Below are positions 38,327 to 47,621 of a stretch of DNA of 64,000 nucleotides, piece by piece (positions within the stretch are counted from its first letter, which is position 1; each line of letters starts with the position of its first letter). This DNA comes from Lysinibacillus fusiformis (GTDB lineage Bacteria; Bacillota; Bacilli; Bacillales_A; Planococcaceae). The notes under the pieces are model-generated. The model had not been told where the DNA came from and searched no databases. It was given only the letters and a program-made list of their open reading frames with translations. The translations under genes and the position numbers were made by a program. The stretch spans positions 558,001-622,000 of the forward strand of contig NZ_PDFK01000002.1 in assembly GCF_002845985.1 (NCBI RefSeq). The letters are read 5' to 3'.

Positions 38327-39913
38327 ATGAATTCAGTAGAAATTGCAAACGAACTGAAGGAATTATTAAACGGCGGTAACATTAATGTTCAACTTTCAGT
38401 ACCACAATTAGCAGAAAAAGCTACATCTCGTGGTGAAGCAATGTTAACAGTAGATGGCGCAGTTCGTGCAGAAACTGGCAAATACACTGGTCGTTCACCT
38501 AAAGATAAATATACGGTAGAAGAAGAAAGCACAAAAGATCAAATTGACTGGGGTAAAGTCAACCAACCGATTTCTTCTGAAGTGTTCGATAACTTATATG
38601 TAAAAGTAATAAAATATTTAAAAGAACGTGACGAGTTATTCGTATTTAAAGGCTTCGCAGGTGCTGACAAAGATTCACAATTAAGCATCCAAGTAATTAA
38701 TGAATACGCTTGGCACAACCTTTTTGCTCATCAATTATTTATCCGTCCAACTGAAGAAGAATTAACTTCTCATGTTGCAGACTTCACTGTCATCTCTGCT
38801 CCTAACTTTAAAGCAGACCCTGCAGTTGATGGTACTGCTTCTGAAACTTTCATCATTGTATCACTTGAAAAGAAAATGATCTTAATCGGTGGTACTGAAT
38901 ATGCTGGTGAAATGAAAAAATCTATTTTTGGTATCATGAACTACTTATTACCACAGCAAGGTATCCTTTCAATGCACTGTTCAGCAAACGTTGGTGAAGC
39001 TGGCGATGTGGCATTATTCTTCGGTCTATCTGGTACTGGTAAAACGACATTATCCGCTGATCCAGATCGTAAGCTAATTGGTGACGATGAACACGGCTGG
39101 TCTGATAATGGTGTATTCAACATTGAGGGTGGCTGCTATGCAAAAACAATCAACCTTTCTGCTGAGAAAGAACCAGAAATCTACAATGCAATCCGCTTCG
39201 GTTCTGTTTTAGAAAACGTAGCTGTTGATCCAGAAACTCGTATTTGTGACTATGATGATGGTTCATTAACAGAAAATACACGTGTAGCTTATCCAATCCA
39301 ATACATCGAAAATATTGTTGATCCTTCTGTTGCAGGTCATCCAAAAACAATCATCTTCCTAACAGCTGATGCGTTTGGCGTATTACCTCCAATCAGTAAA
39401 TTAACAAAAGAGCAAGCAATGTACCACTTCCTAAGCGGTTTCACTTCTAAGCTTGCTGGAACTGAACGCGGTGTAACAGAGCCAGAACCAGTATTCTCTA
39501 CTTGCTTCGGTTCTCCATTCCTTCCACTTCCAGCAACAGTGTACGCAGAAATGTTAGGTCAAAAAATTGACGAGCATGGTGCACAAGTATTCCTAGTGAA
39601 CACTGGTTGGACTGGTGGCGAATATGGTACAGGTAGCCGTATGAAGCTGTCTTACACACGCACAATGGTACGTGCAGCAATCGACGGAAAATTAACAAAT
39701 GTTGAAACGACACAAGATGCTGTCTTCGGTTTACACATTCCAACAGCAGTTGAAGGTGTACCGTCAGAAGTGTTAAATCCTCGTGAAGCATGGGCAGATA
39801 AAGCTGCATATGATGCGAAAGCTGCTGAACTTGCAGGCTTATTCAACGAAAACTTCAAGAAATTCTCAAACGTTTCTGATGCCATTACTACACTTGGTGG
39901 CCCATTAAAATAA
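38327..39913 (+). CDS. pckA: Phosphoenolpyruvate carboxykinase (ATP)
   Basis: Converts oxaloacetate and ATP to phosphoenolpyruvate, the entry step of gluconeogenesis. The 528 aa match the family. Visible are the substrate-binding YTGRSPKDK, the kinase-1a loop [14 protein letters not shown], the metal-binding [24 protein letters not shown] and the C-terminal [25 protein letters not shown] lies upstream of the ATG. It diverges from metK. Confidence 0.97.
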   Translation: MNSVEIANELKELLNGGNINVQLSVPQLAEKATSRGEAMLTVDGAVRAETGKYTGRSPKDKYTVEEESTKDQIDWGKVNQPISSEVFDNLYVKVIKYLKERDELFVFKGFAGADKDSQLSIQVINEYAWHNLFAHQLFIRPTEEELTSHVADFTVISAPNFKADPAVDGTASETFIIVSLEKKMILIGGTEYAGEMKKSIFGIMNYLLPQQGILSMHCSANVGEAGDVALFFGLSGTGKTTLSADPDRKLIGDDEHGWSDNGVFNIEGGCYAKTINLSAEKEPEIYNAIRFGSVLENVAVDPETRICDYDDGSLTENTRVAYPIQYIENIVDPSVAGHPKTIIFLTADAFGVLPPISKLTKEQAMYHFLSGFTSKLAGTERGVTEPEPVFSTCFGSPFLPLPATVYAEMLGQKIDEHGAQVFLVNTGWTGGEYGTGSRMKLSYTRTMVRAAIDGKLTNVETTQDAVFGLHIPTAVEGVPSEVLNPREAWADKAAYDAKAAELAGLFNENFKKFSNVSDAITTLGGPLK

Positions 39914-39931
39914 CGACTAGACACAAGAATC

Positions 39932-39965
39932 AAAGGGAACGAATTCATTCGTTCTCTTTTTCTTT
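39932..39965 (+). terminator. Terminator of pckA
   Basis: AAAGGGAACGAAT pairs with ATTCGTTCTCTTT (one wobble pair), two-base gap at the tip, followed by TTTTCTTT. Confidence 0.85.
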
Positions 39966-39998
39966 ACCTTGAAGGTAGCTAGTATTAGGGAGATACAT

Positions 39999-40955
39999 AT
40001 GACAAAAAAATATAAAATACTATTTTCTATTCTTATAATGTTGTTAGCTTTATTTGTTGGCGCTGGTTTTTTTGCAGGAAATTACTTTTATAATCTGGCA
40101 TTAAATCCTGACACTGATAAAACAGCAGTGCTAGATGCACCTCATAATGTAATAGCTGTCAATCCTCTGGAAGTTAAAGAGAAAGAAACAACTGAGCAAT
40201 GGTTTCATAAGCAATATGAAGATGCTTCGCTTCAATCCTATGATTCGCTAAAGCTCCATGCTTACTCCATCCAAAATGATCACCCCACTGACAAATGGGC
40301 TATCATCTTTCATGGCTATTCAAGCGAAGGCGCACAAATGACAAAGTATGCTAAACATTTTTATGATATGGGCTATCATGTACTTATTCCAGATGCGAGA
40401 GGCCATGGTAAAAGTGAAGGAGATTATATTGGCATGGGCTGGCATGATCGTTTTGATGTTGTTTCATGGGTCAATCACATTGTCAGCTTAAATGAGAGCG
40501 CTGAAATTGTTCTTTATGGTGTTTCGATGGGTGGAGCCACTGTCATGATGGCTTCAGGAGAGAATTTACCAACAAACGTTAAAGCAATCATTGAGGATTG
40601 TGGCTATTCTTCAGTATGGGATGAATTTTCCTATCAGTTGAAAGCAATCTTTCACTTACCTGCATTTCCAATCATGCATTTCTCTTCTGTAGTGTCGAAA
40701 CTAAAAGCAGGCTATACATTAGGTGAAGCGAGTGCAGTTGAACAAGTGGCAAAATCGAAGACACCCATGTTGTTTATTCATGGAGACAACGATACGTTCG
40801 TTCCATCTACCATGTTGAATGAAGTATATGAAGCGGCAAATGTACCAAAGCAAAAGTTGATTGTTGAGGGAGCTGGGCATGGTGGCGCAGAAAGTGTTGC
40901 AAGCGAGCTTTACTGGGCTACCATACAACAATTTTTAGAAAGTAACATGAAATAA
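39999..40955 (+). CDS. Membrane-anchored alpha/beta hydrolase, YqkD-like
   Basis: A 318-aa protein with an N-terminal transmembrane anchor (about 7-28) and an extracellular alpha/beta-hydrolase domain. It keeps the oxyanion strand FHGYSSEG, PDARGHGKSEGDYIG, the nucleophile elbow YGVSMGGA (Ser), Asp in IHGDNDTFVP and His in GAGHGGAE, so the triad is complete. It resembles YqkD of B. subtilis. The substrate is probably an ester or lipid, but this is unknown. GGGAGA precedes the ATG at 39999; the longer frame has no site. Confidence 0.82.
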   Translation: MTKKYKILFSILIMLLALFVGAGFFAGNYFYNLALNPDTDKTAVLDAPHNVIAVNPLEVKEKETTEQWFHKQYEDASLQSYDSLKLHAYSIQNDHPTDKWAIIFHGYSSEGAQMTKYAKHFYDMGYHVLIPDARGHGKSEGDYIGMGWHDRFDVVSWVNHIVSLNESAEIVLYGVSMGGATVMMASGENLPTNVKAIIEDCGYSSVWDEFSYQLKAIFHLPAFPIMHFSSVVSKLKAGYTLGEASAVEQVAKSKTPMLFIHGDNDTFVPSTMLNEVYEAANVPKQKLIVEGAGHGGAESVASELYWATIQQFLESNMK

Positions 40956-40972
40956 TCATCACCCCTTTATTG

Positions 40973-41042
40973 CCCCCTACTCCTTAGCATAGCTATCTTG
41001 CCTGAAGTGGATAGCTATTCTAAGGAAGGGGGTATTTTTTTT
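40973..41042 (+). terminator. Long terminator between converging hydrolase genes
   Basis: An interrupted stem of over 20 bp (CCTTAGCATAGCTATC with GATAGCTATTCTAAGG, extended by CCCCCTA/AGGGGGT), followed by eight T on the plus strand. Confidence 0.9.
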
Positions 41043-41052
41043 CATCATTTAT

Positions 41053-41829
41053 TTATTGCTGTTTCATCCATTCACAAAGGGCACGGACGGTTTCACGATT
41101 TTTTGCTGGTGGGTATTGATGTGCATGGTCTGGATCATACCAGGTTTCGTATGATTTATTCGCATCTTCTAAAAAAAAGGCTAGTTGTCTGGCATGTTCG
41201 ATATCTACATTTTCATCACGATAGCCATGTATGATTAATACAGGCGCAGTGATCTGCTCTATCTCGAAAAGTGGGGTTCGCGCATCATATGCTTCTGGTA
41301 CACGATTCGGTGTTCCGCCAATTACACGCTTCATCATTCTGCGCATATCCGTACGTTCCCAATAAGTGGCTGTTGCGTCCGAAACACCTGCCCATGTGAC
41401 GACCGAGGTAATATCCTTTCTTAAAATGGCTGTCCAAAGAGCCATAATTCCCCCACGAGAAAAACCAAAAACATGTATATTGTCATTACAATATTGCTTG
41501 AGAACATCTACGGCATAAACAGCATCATAACGGTCTGCTCCTGCAAACTCATCACGGCCTTCTCCACCACGATTTCCACGATAGTATGGGGCAAAAACGA
41601 TAAAGCCCTGTGCAGCAAATTGGGCAATACGTGAAGGTCTTACCATCCCAATGCTTTGCATGCCCCCTCTTAAATATAAAAAACCATCATATGTACCTTC
41701 TGCCTTTGGCTCTGCTAATAATCCTTTTATACGTAAGCCCTGTGATAGATAGGTTATTTCTGTTAGTCGTATGGCTGGATTCGGTGAGGGATAGGCACGT
41801 TTTTCCACAATTTCACCATTGTATGTCAC
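41053..41829 (-). CDS. ytmA: Prolyl-oligopeptidase-like hydrolase, YtmA
   Basis: Cytoplasmic alpha/beta hydrolase of 258 aa. It has the nucleophile elbow FGFSRGG (Ser), the preceding YYRGNRGGEGRDEF oxyanion/cap segment, Asp in HGYRDENVD and His in DPDHAHQYPP. It is the size and type of YtmA of B. subtilis, whose function is unknown, and it lies beside ytkD. The ytkD gene overlaps its start by 17 bases, so the two share a transcript. Confidence 0.83.
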   Translation of the reverse strand: MTYNGEIVEKRAYPSPNPAIRLTEITYLSQGLRIKGLLAEPKAEGTYDGFLYLRGGMQSIGMVRPSRIAQFAAQGFIVFAPYYRGNRGGEGRDEFAGADRYDAVYAVDVLKQYCNDNIHVFGFSRGGIMALWTAILRKDITSVVTWAGVSDATATYWERTDMRRMMKRVIGGTPNRVPEAYDARTPLFEIEQITAPVLIIHGYRDENVDIEHARQLAFFLEDANKSYETWYDPDHAHQYPPAKNRETVRALCEWMKQQ

Positions 41830-42280
41830 GGTCTTTCAACTCCTCCAGCATTTTCTTCATACCCTCATCCTTCATATGAAAGCTTAAATTAGGATGATGA
41901 GCAAATTCTTCATCCGTTAGCCAAAGCATACCCGATGTTTCTAAATCAAATTCAATGTCCTCCTGCGTTAAAAATTGTGCAGTAAAAACAGATTTACAAA
42001 ACACAATGGCATCATGAACGGCATATTCTGCGAACCATTGGAGATTTTTCACACGGACACCCGTCTCTTCGAAAACTTCCCGAATAGCCGCCTCCTCTAA
42101 AGTTTCACCTTGCTCTAATTTGCCCCCTGGCACCTCTACACCACGTCGTTTATGAATAGTACATAGCCATTTATTTTCATGCTTTAACAAAACAAGGACG
42201 TGCTTTGGCTCGACTTCAAATTCCCCTCTTGAAAAACTCAAATCTACTTGTAGACCATGTAAATCTGTAAATGTTAGCAT
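41813..42280 (-). CDS. ytkD: NUDIX nucleoside triphosphatase, YtkD
   Basis: A 155-aa NUDIX hydrolase. The box GGKLEQGETLEEAAIREVFEETG is intact, giving the metal-binding Glu residues. The flanking segments (LTFTDLHGLQVDLSF, EPKHVLVL, VPGGK, SFHMKDEGMKK) align by eye with YtkD of B. subtilis, an RNA pyrophosphohydrolase and oxidised-dGTP-cleaving enzyme. The start at 42280 has GAGGT upstream. The longer frame is unsupported. Confidence 0.85.
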   Translation of the reverse strand: MLTFTDLHGLQVDLSFSRGEFEVEPKHVLVLLKHENKWLCTIHKRRGVEVPGGKLEQGETLEEAAIREVFEETGVRVKNLQWFAEYAVHDAIVFCKSVFTAQFLTQEDIEFDLETSGMLWLTDEEFAHHPNLSFHMKDEGMKKMLEELKDRDIQW

Positions 42281-42483
42281 ATTTTCAACCTCACGTTCTT
42301 TCTTGATGACCAATAGAAGCTATACCTATTCTTTGCTCCTATTTTATGGACAGGATCTAATGTTGGTTCCTAGTTTAACGGAATGCTAGATGCAAAATGT
42401 TTCCTTTCCTCTAGCTTATCTATGTTAACTATAGTGTAATCCTACAAAGACAAGCAACTGTAAGCTATAGTGAGGTAAAGCAA

Positions 42484-42514
42484 AAAAGCGTGCTTCATAT
42501 GAAGACACGCTTTT
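42484..42514 (-). terminator. Terminator of the catabolic island, left end
   Basis: AAAAGCGTG pairs with CACGCTTTT around an inner TTCATATGAA palindrome, followed by T on the minus strand, just past the stop of the aminopeptidase-like gene. Confidence 0.85.
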
Positions 42515-42516
42515 CC

Positions 42517-43440
42517 TTAGATGACTTGCTGACCATCGAAATAGACAGTCGGGTTTTTCACAACGCAATCAATATGGACATCAGCCATATTTGCTCCACC
42601 GAATGGCTTATTACTACCAAATGCAATATGGATTGTCCCATACACCTTCTCATCCTCTAGTACATTACCACATAGGATGGCACTTTTATTCGCTCCGATG
42701 CCAAACTCTGCAATGATTCTACCATTTCCTTCACCAAGTAAAGCAAGTAATTGAGGACCATCAGGACCGATTGCCTCCTCTAAACGACCATTCGTGATTT
42801 TTAATAATAATGGCTCCTTTAAAACACCTATATTAGCAATCGAACCATCCACTAAAATCTCTCCATTCGCAGATGTTTCTAGTGGTGCAATATAAGATTC
42901 TCCAGAAGGGATATTCCCATGCTCTCCAGCTTGGCGTATAACGCCTGTAGAACGAATTCCCAAACGATTTTCTACACTAAATGTTAATGTATGCCCGTCT
43001 TTGTCAATGCGAATATTTTTTGCTGCATCAAGTAAATGAACATATTTTCCTACCATATCTTCTATTTCCTGTGCATCTGCATGTAGCGCACCTTGCTCTA
43101 GCATATCCATTGTAACACCTGGCATTGTCGCCACTCGGCCACCCTGTTCACAGGCGTTTTTACGAGCAGCTGTATGTGTTAATGAGTGCGAGGTAATACA
43201 AAGCGTGACATCGACATTCGTCATCAGCGTCGAAACAGCTTGGATTGGCTCCTGTCCAGATTTATCTAATAGCGGCATTACCATTAACATTGTCTTCGCT
43301 GTAATAGATTGCCCAGCTTTATAAAAGATTTGCGCAATATCTTGCTTATGAATATCTGTTAAGATTAACAGTGTTTCAGATGATTGAACATTTAGATTAC
43401 CTTTTAGTATAGTAAGTGCAATATCATGTAAATGTTGCAT
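42517..43440 (-). CDS. Aminopeptidase-like (M29/NicX-type fold) protein
   Basis: A 307-aa protein resembling the COG2309 group, which includes M29 aminopeptidases and the 2,5-dihydroxypyridine dioxygenase NicX. Visible marks are IPSGESYIAPLE, IAEFGIGAN, VYGTIHIAFGSN and ADVHIDCVVK, which supply the Glu and His metal ligands of the C-terminal half. It is shorter than full M29 enzymes (about 400 aa), so peptidase activity is not assured. It is last gene of the leftward arm, 11 bases after the IclR regulator. The context suggests hydrolysis or ring cleavage of the imported compound. Confidence 0.65.
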   Translation of the reverse strand: MQHLHDIALTILKGNLNVQSSETLLILTDIHKQDIAQIFYKAGQSITAKTMLMVMPLLDKSGQEPIQAVSTLMTNVDVTLCITSHSLTHTAARKNACEQGGRVATMPGVTMDMLEQGALHADAQEIEDMVGKYVHLLDAAKNIRIDKDGHTLTFSVENRLGIRSTGVIRQAGEHGNIPSGESYIAPLETSANGEILVDGSIANIGVLKEPLLLKITNGRLEEAIGPDGPQLLALLGEGNGRIIAEFGIGANKSAILCGNVLEDEKVYGTIHIAFGSNKPFGGANMADVHIDCVVKNPTVYFDGQQVI

Positions 43441-43451
43441 AATAAAACTCC

Positions 43452-44213
43452 TTAATTAAAATTCAAATGATATCTACGAATAATTCCTTCTATTTCATTT
43501 CTCGCCTCTTTTAATGGTTCTAAAACTTCTGGAACACGTTGTTCCGTAAAACGATAGATTGGTCCAGAAACAGTAATGGAGGCTACGACCTGATCTTCAC
43601 TATTGAATATGGGCATGGCAAGTGCCAGTACATCAACAGAATATTCACTGTTACTGAGTGCATAACCACACGCACGAATTTTTTCCAGCTCTGCTCGTAT
43701 TTCATTAGCATCTGTCATCGTATTATTCGTATAGGCTGTTAAAGGCTCGTCAATCACCTTGGCAATTTGCTCTTCATTTAGAAAAGCAAGCATCGAACGA
43801 TAGGATGCCCCTACATAAAGTGGGGATCTACTTCCTCTTGAAACGGTGAATTTCACCTTATTAACAGGTTCGGCTTTTAGTAATGTTAACGCTTCCAGTC
43901 CATTCAGTACAGTAAAAATAGCTGTTTCGCCTGTGACATCTTTTAATTTCTCAAGAACCGGCATACATAGCTGATCTATGTTTAATGAATCATACATATT
44001 CATACCAATCTCCCATAAAGCAATACCGAGTGAGTATTTTTTTGTTACAGGATCTTTTGTAATAAACCCATTATTTTCAAAGGTTTCAAGAATGCGATAT
44101 AAATTTGTATGATTCATATTCATCGCCATTGCTAACTCTCTTCCACCCCATATGGGCTTTTCTTTTGTAAACATTTTTAAAACCGCAATTGATAAATTTA
44201 ACGTCTTTAGCAT
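43452..44213 (-). CDS. IclR-family transcriptional regulator
   Basis: A 253-aa regulator with an N-terminal winged helix (about 1-65, RELAMAMNMNHTNLYRILETFENNGFI) and the C-terminal IclR effector domain, ending in ASITVSGPIYRFTEQRVPEV. The ATG at 44213 is preferred because AAGG lies 7 bases upstream; the earlier in-frame ATG at 44222 touches that site. It sits inside the leftward arm of the island and most likely controls both arms through the repeated 15-bp sites between them. Confidence 0.9.
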   Translation of the reverse strand: MLKTLNLSIAVLKMFTKEKPIWGGRELAMAMNMNHTNLYRILETFENNGFITKDPVTKKYSLGIALWEIGMNMYDSLNIDQLCMPVLEKLKDVTGETAIFTVLNGLEALTLLKAEPVNKVKFTVSRGSRSPLYVGASYRSMLAFLNEEQIAKVIDEPLTAYTNNTMTDANEIRAELEKIRACGYALSNSEYSVDVLALAMPIFNSEDQVVASITVSGPIYRFTEQRVPEVLEPLKEARNEIEGIIRRYHLNFN

Positions 44214-44246
44214 ATCTCTCATCCTTTTGATCTATTTATCTGTACA

Positions 44247-44302
44247 AACGGCTGCAAATCTTTCTCTTAAAGGGGGAAATAAGCGACAGATTTAGCAGCC
44301 GT
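44247..44302. promoter_or_regulatory. Long inverted repeat before the IclR gene
   Basis: ACGGCTGCAAATCT pairs with AGATTTAGCAGCCGT (one bulged base) across a 26-base loop, between the M20 peptidase gene and the IclR start. It could be an attenuator, an mRNA-processing site or an IclR operator. Confidence 0.45.
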
Positions 44303-44323
44303 CAGCACCTGATATCACTTTAT

Positions 44324-44357
44324 CAAAAGTAAGAGAGTAGCTAATCTCTTACTTTTG
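44324..44357. terminator. Hairpin overlapping the stop of the M20 gene
   Basis: CAAAAGTAAGAGA pairs exactly with TCTCTTACTTTTG, and the right arm contains the stop codon. The T run after it is weak, so it may only reduce readthrough into the IclR gene. Confidence 0.6.
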
Positions 44358-45617
44358 ATATAGGAAATCAACAGCAGCAGTAATATATACTTTTGCACAG
44401 CGTACGATATCCTCAACACGCACTTTTTCATTGTAACCATGAATACTTGGTAAATAGGCTGGGCCGTACTGCAATACAGGAATATTATATTGTCTGAAAT
44501 GTCGAGCATCACTACTTGCCCATTGCATAACGCCATATGCCTCTTGCCCTGTTACAAATGAAATATTTTCCACAATGGATTGGCATACAGGATTTTCGGC
44601 AGGCGTATAATTTGCTACACTTTTGAAGCCAAAACGTTTGATTGAATAATCAATAGCCAAACCATCTAGTTTATGTTTCAAAATTTCTGTTACTTCTTCT
44701 TGTGTAATACCGAATGGTAAGCGACAATCGACCTGAACCTTGCAATAATCTGGGATTACGTTGGACTTCGTACCTCCCTCAATTGTACCAATATTTACAG
44801 TAATTTTCTCTAAAACTTCTTGATATTTCAAACGATCTTTTTCCACCTCTCGCATGTATTTTTTAGATACCTCGATAAGTGGCAGTACCTCTTCTGGGAT
44901 CGTAATTTCCAAATCCCATAGTGTACGAATCTCTTGAATAGCTCGAATGGCATCGACAATAGCATTTCTCCCAGCTAAAGGTGATAGGCTTCCATGTCCA
45001 GGTTCCCCACGAACCTCTAATTCAAACCAATAAGAACCCTTTTGCCCAATGGTTGGATTTAGCGGTGAAGAAGGCTCAGCGATTAAGCAACCATCTCCTT
45101 GCACAAAACCTCGCTCTAACAACCACGGAACACCAAATTCGCCGCCTGTTTCTTCATCTGGCACAATCGCCAATGTTAGTTTCCCTGGTAATTCAATATT
45201 CAATTTCTTTAGTAGCTTTGTTGCAAAAATAATACCAGCTAAACCAGCTTTCATATCACTTGCACCACGGCCCAGCATCCAGCCATCCTTCACCTCCCCT
45301 GAAAATGGATTGAATTCCCACTTTGATAAATCACCAACAGGAACAACATCTGTATGACCACAATAAATGAGTTCCTTGCCCTCACCACTCCCAATAGAAG
45401 CTACTAAATTAAACATTTTATCTGCAGCTTCGTATTTTTGATAAGTAATGCCAACATCCTGTAAATAGTTTTCGATAAAAGCTGTTATTTCAGTCGTATC
45501 TCCTGGAGGATTGACACTAGGAATTTGAATGAGTTTCGAACAAAATGCAATCAGTTCATCTTGATGCTTTTCAACTTCCTCTAATAATTGCGCTTTGAGT
45601 GCTTGTAAATCATTCAT
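44349..45617 (-). CDS. M20-family metallopeptidase (ArgE/DapE type)
   Basis: Zinc-dependent deacylase or dipeptidase of 422 aa. Metal-ligand motifs YCGHTDVVPVG, GRGASDMKAGLAG and PDEETGGEFG, with the catalytic Glu in DEETGG, are present. The lid/dimerisation domain lies in the middle and a final His near PSIHGYNE. ArgE, DapE and related peptidases look alike, so the substrate is not told; an N-acyl or peptide-like compound fits the neighbouring peptide importer. The start at 45617 has AGAGG upstream and overlaps the end of the DUF1177 gene by eight bases. Confidence 0.87.
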   Translation of the reverse strand: MNDLQALKAQLLEEVEKHQDELIAFCSKLIQIPSVNPPGDTTEITAFIENYLQDVGITYQKYEAADKMFNLVASIGSGEGKELIYCGHTDVVPVGDLSKWEFNPFSGEVKDGWMLGRGASDMKAGLAGIIFATKLLKKLNIELPGKLTLAIVPDEETGGEFGVPWLLERGFVQGDGCLIAEPSSPLNPTIGQKGSYWFELEVRGEPGHGSLSPLAGRNAIVDAIRAIQEIRTLWDLEITIPEEVLPLIEVSKKYMREVEKDRLKYQEVLEKITVNIGTIEGGTKSNVIPDYCKVQVDCRLPFGITQEEVTEILKHKLDGLAIDYSIKRFGFKSVANYTPAENPVCQSIVENISFVTGQEAYGVMQWASSDARHFRQYNIPVLQYGPAYLPSIHGYNEKVRVEDIVRCAKVYITAAVDFLYQK

Positions 45618-46563
45618 GTGTATATACCTCTTTTCCTTTCGTTTGTAGATGATGCATGCTTCCATATAAATTTTTCATATGTGTAAACTGCTTTTCGTCA
45701 AAGAAGGAACATTTATGAGCTCCATACGTTTTTGCTACTTCTAACACAAATCGAACTACATTTTCTACATCTGTTACATGTGTGGCGCCTGTTGCACAGC
45801 CTGCCACGACAGATTCTGTTGTGATAGCCACACCTACAACAGGGCTTGTTGTTGCCACAGCTGGTTGTAAAATACTATTAATATGGAATAAACCATTGCC
45901 ATATGGTGTAATGTCTTGCATGGTAATCGGTAGTACAACTGGAGAAATTCCTGCTGCTTGTGTGTAAACATGCAATAAATCATCACTGATTTTTAATATG
46001 TAACCTTCTTTGACTGTTGGCGTAATGGCAAACCCTTTATGGTTACATACTTGATTGCCTTTCGTTGTATCGATTGATAGAATGGCATCCATTGTTTCAT
46101 CCACTTCATTTTCGTTCATGACACTAATATCCACTGGAGAGTTCATAAATGGCACTGGCTCATGTGGCAAAGTGGGTGCTGTTGGACAAATATGCGTTGA
46201 GAAAATAACATCTCCTTCTAACTGATCACCCTTTAACGCCATATCAATGGCTTTGGCTGCACCTGCCATACATGCTAGTGCTCCATCTCCATCTGATACA
46301 AAGCCTGTCATTTCAGGACGTGCTCCAATACCACCGAGACGACCAATAATGCCTAACGTCGGTGCCTGACCACCAGAGGATTTTCCTTGCTTTCCTTTCA
46401 CTAGTACACGCACAAAATCCGTTGAGCCACTTTCACCTTTAATCGTTTTGATCTTCACATCTGCTGTTGGATCAATGCTGTGTAAATAGGCTTTAATCGT
46501 TTCTCCGTTAACATGGAAATTATCCATTACCTCGTATAATTCAATAACATGCTTCAATGACAT
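45610..46563 (-). CDS. DUF1177 family protein
   Basis: A 317-aa protein that fits the DUF1177 family in length and in the patterns LGIIGRLGGIGARPEMTGFVSDGDGA, STHICPTAPTLPHEPVPFM and VVGVAITTESVVAGCATGATHV. The family's activity is unknown. The conserved His, Cys and Asp residues suggest a metal-binding or hydrolytic enzyme. No signal peptide or membrane segment is seen. It lies between the transporter ATPases and an M20 peptidase that overlaps it, so it is part of the catabolic arm. Confidence 0.8.
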   Translation of the reverse strand: MSLKHVIELYEVMDNFHVNGETIKAYLHSIDPTADVKIKTIKGESGSTDFVRVLVKGKQGKSSGGQAPTLGIIGRLGGIGARPEMTGFVSDGDGALACMAGAAKAIDMALKGDQLEGDVIFSTHICPTAPTLPHEPVPFMNSPVDISVMNENEVDETMDAILSIDTTKGNQVCNHKGFAITPTVKEGYILKISDDLLHVYTQAAGISPVVLPITMQDITPYGNGLFHINSILQPAVATTSPVVGVAITTESVVAGCATGATHVTDVENVVRFVLEVAKTYGAHKCSFFDEKQFTHMKNLYGSMHHLQTKGKEVYTHE

Positions 46564-46613
46564 AATCAGTCCGCTCCTTTTTACTTCTATAATTTATTCA
46601 ATTACTTTCTGCT

Positions 46614-47621
46614 CTAAGTCGTCGACACTTCTTGCTGTATCGACGAAAATAAATGACAAGAAACTTGATGTGTAGCTGTCACAGTATCGAGTGTCGGTTG
46701 GACGTCTGCACATTTGTCTGTAGCAAAACGACAACGCTTGTGGAATGCACAGCCACTCGGTGGATTTACTGGACTGGGAACATCTCCAGATAAAATAATA
46801 CGGTCCTTTTTATCAAAGGGATTTTCCTTAGGAATTGCCGATAATAAGGCTTGTGTGTAGGGATGTTGAGGGTTCTCATAAATTTCCTTATATGTCCCGA
46901 TTTCCACAATTTTACCCAAGTACATGACGGCAATCCGATCACACATATAATTCACAACATTTAAATCATGTGAAATAAAAATATATGTTAAACCGAAGTC
47001 TCTCTGTAAGTCTTTTAATAGATTGATTACCTGTGCTTGTACAGAAACATCTAATGCTGAAACAGGTTCATCGCATACAACAATATCTGGATTAAGCGCA
47101 AGGGCACGAGCAATATTGATACGTTGTCTTTGTCCCCCAGAAAATTCATGTGGATGGCGCTTTGCATGATAAGCACTTAATCCTACTGTTTCAAGTAATT
47201 CAATAACACGCTTTTTACGTGATGCTTCATCACCAATATCATGGATGACTAATGGCTCGGCAATGAGATATTCAATCGTTTTTCGAGGATCGAGTGATGC
47301 ATATGGATTTTGGAAAACCATTTGTATCGACTTTCGAGCAGAGCGAATATCCTTTGTATTTAAGCTTGCTAAATCCGTACCCTTAAACTCTACGATTCCC
47401 TCTGTTGGAGAAATCAGCTGGTTGATTAAACGAGCAACCGTCGATTTCCCACAACCTGATTCACCTACAATCCCAAGTGTTTCGCCCTTATATAATTCAA
47501 AACTGACGCCATCTACTGCTTTCACAAATTGTGTTGATTTTTTAAAAGGGATTGAACTTTTAATGGGAAAATGCTTTTTTAAATTACTTACCTTTAAAAC
47601 AAGTTCATTGTGCTGTTGCAT
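46614..47621 (-). CDS. ABC transporter ATPase, DppF/OppF type
   Basis: A 335-aa ATPase with Walker [10 protein letters not shown], signature FSGGQRQR, Walker B DIVVCDEPVSALD, H-loop and the C-terminal GCAFHKRCRFATDKC cluster. The start at 47621 has GGAGGG upstream and overlaps the end of the OppD-type gene by 17 bases. It is fourth in the transporter run B, C, D, F. It is a paralogue of the ATPase at 19445 but in a separate system with its own lipoprotein. Confidence 0.93.
   Translation of the reverse strand: MQQHNELVLKVSNLKKHFPIKSSIPFKKSTQFVKAVDGVSFELYKGETLGIVGESGCGKSTVARLINQLISPTEGIVEFKGTDLASLNTKDIRSARKSIQMVFQNPYASLDPRKTIEYLIAEPLVIHDIGDEASRKKRVIELLETVGLSAYHAKRHPHEFSGGQRQRINIARALALNPDIVVCDEPVSALDVSVQAQVINLLKDLQRDFGLTYIFISHDLNVVNYMCDRIAVMYLGKIVEIGTYKEIYENPQHPYTQALLSAIPKENPFDKKDRIILSGDVPSPVNPPSGCAFHKRCRFATDKCADVQPTLDTVTATHQVSCHLFSSIQQEVSTT

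Noticed and set aside
41610..41879. Plus-strand frame across the ytmA/ytkD overlap
   Set aside because: Antisense to two recognised genes; no coding features of its own.
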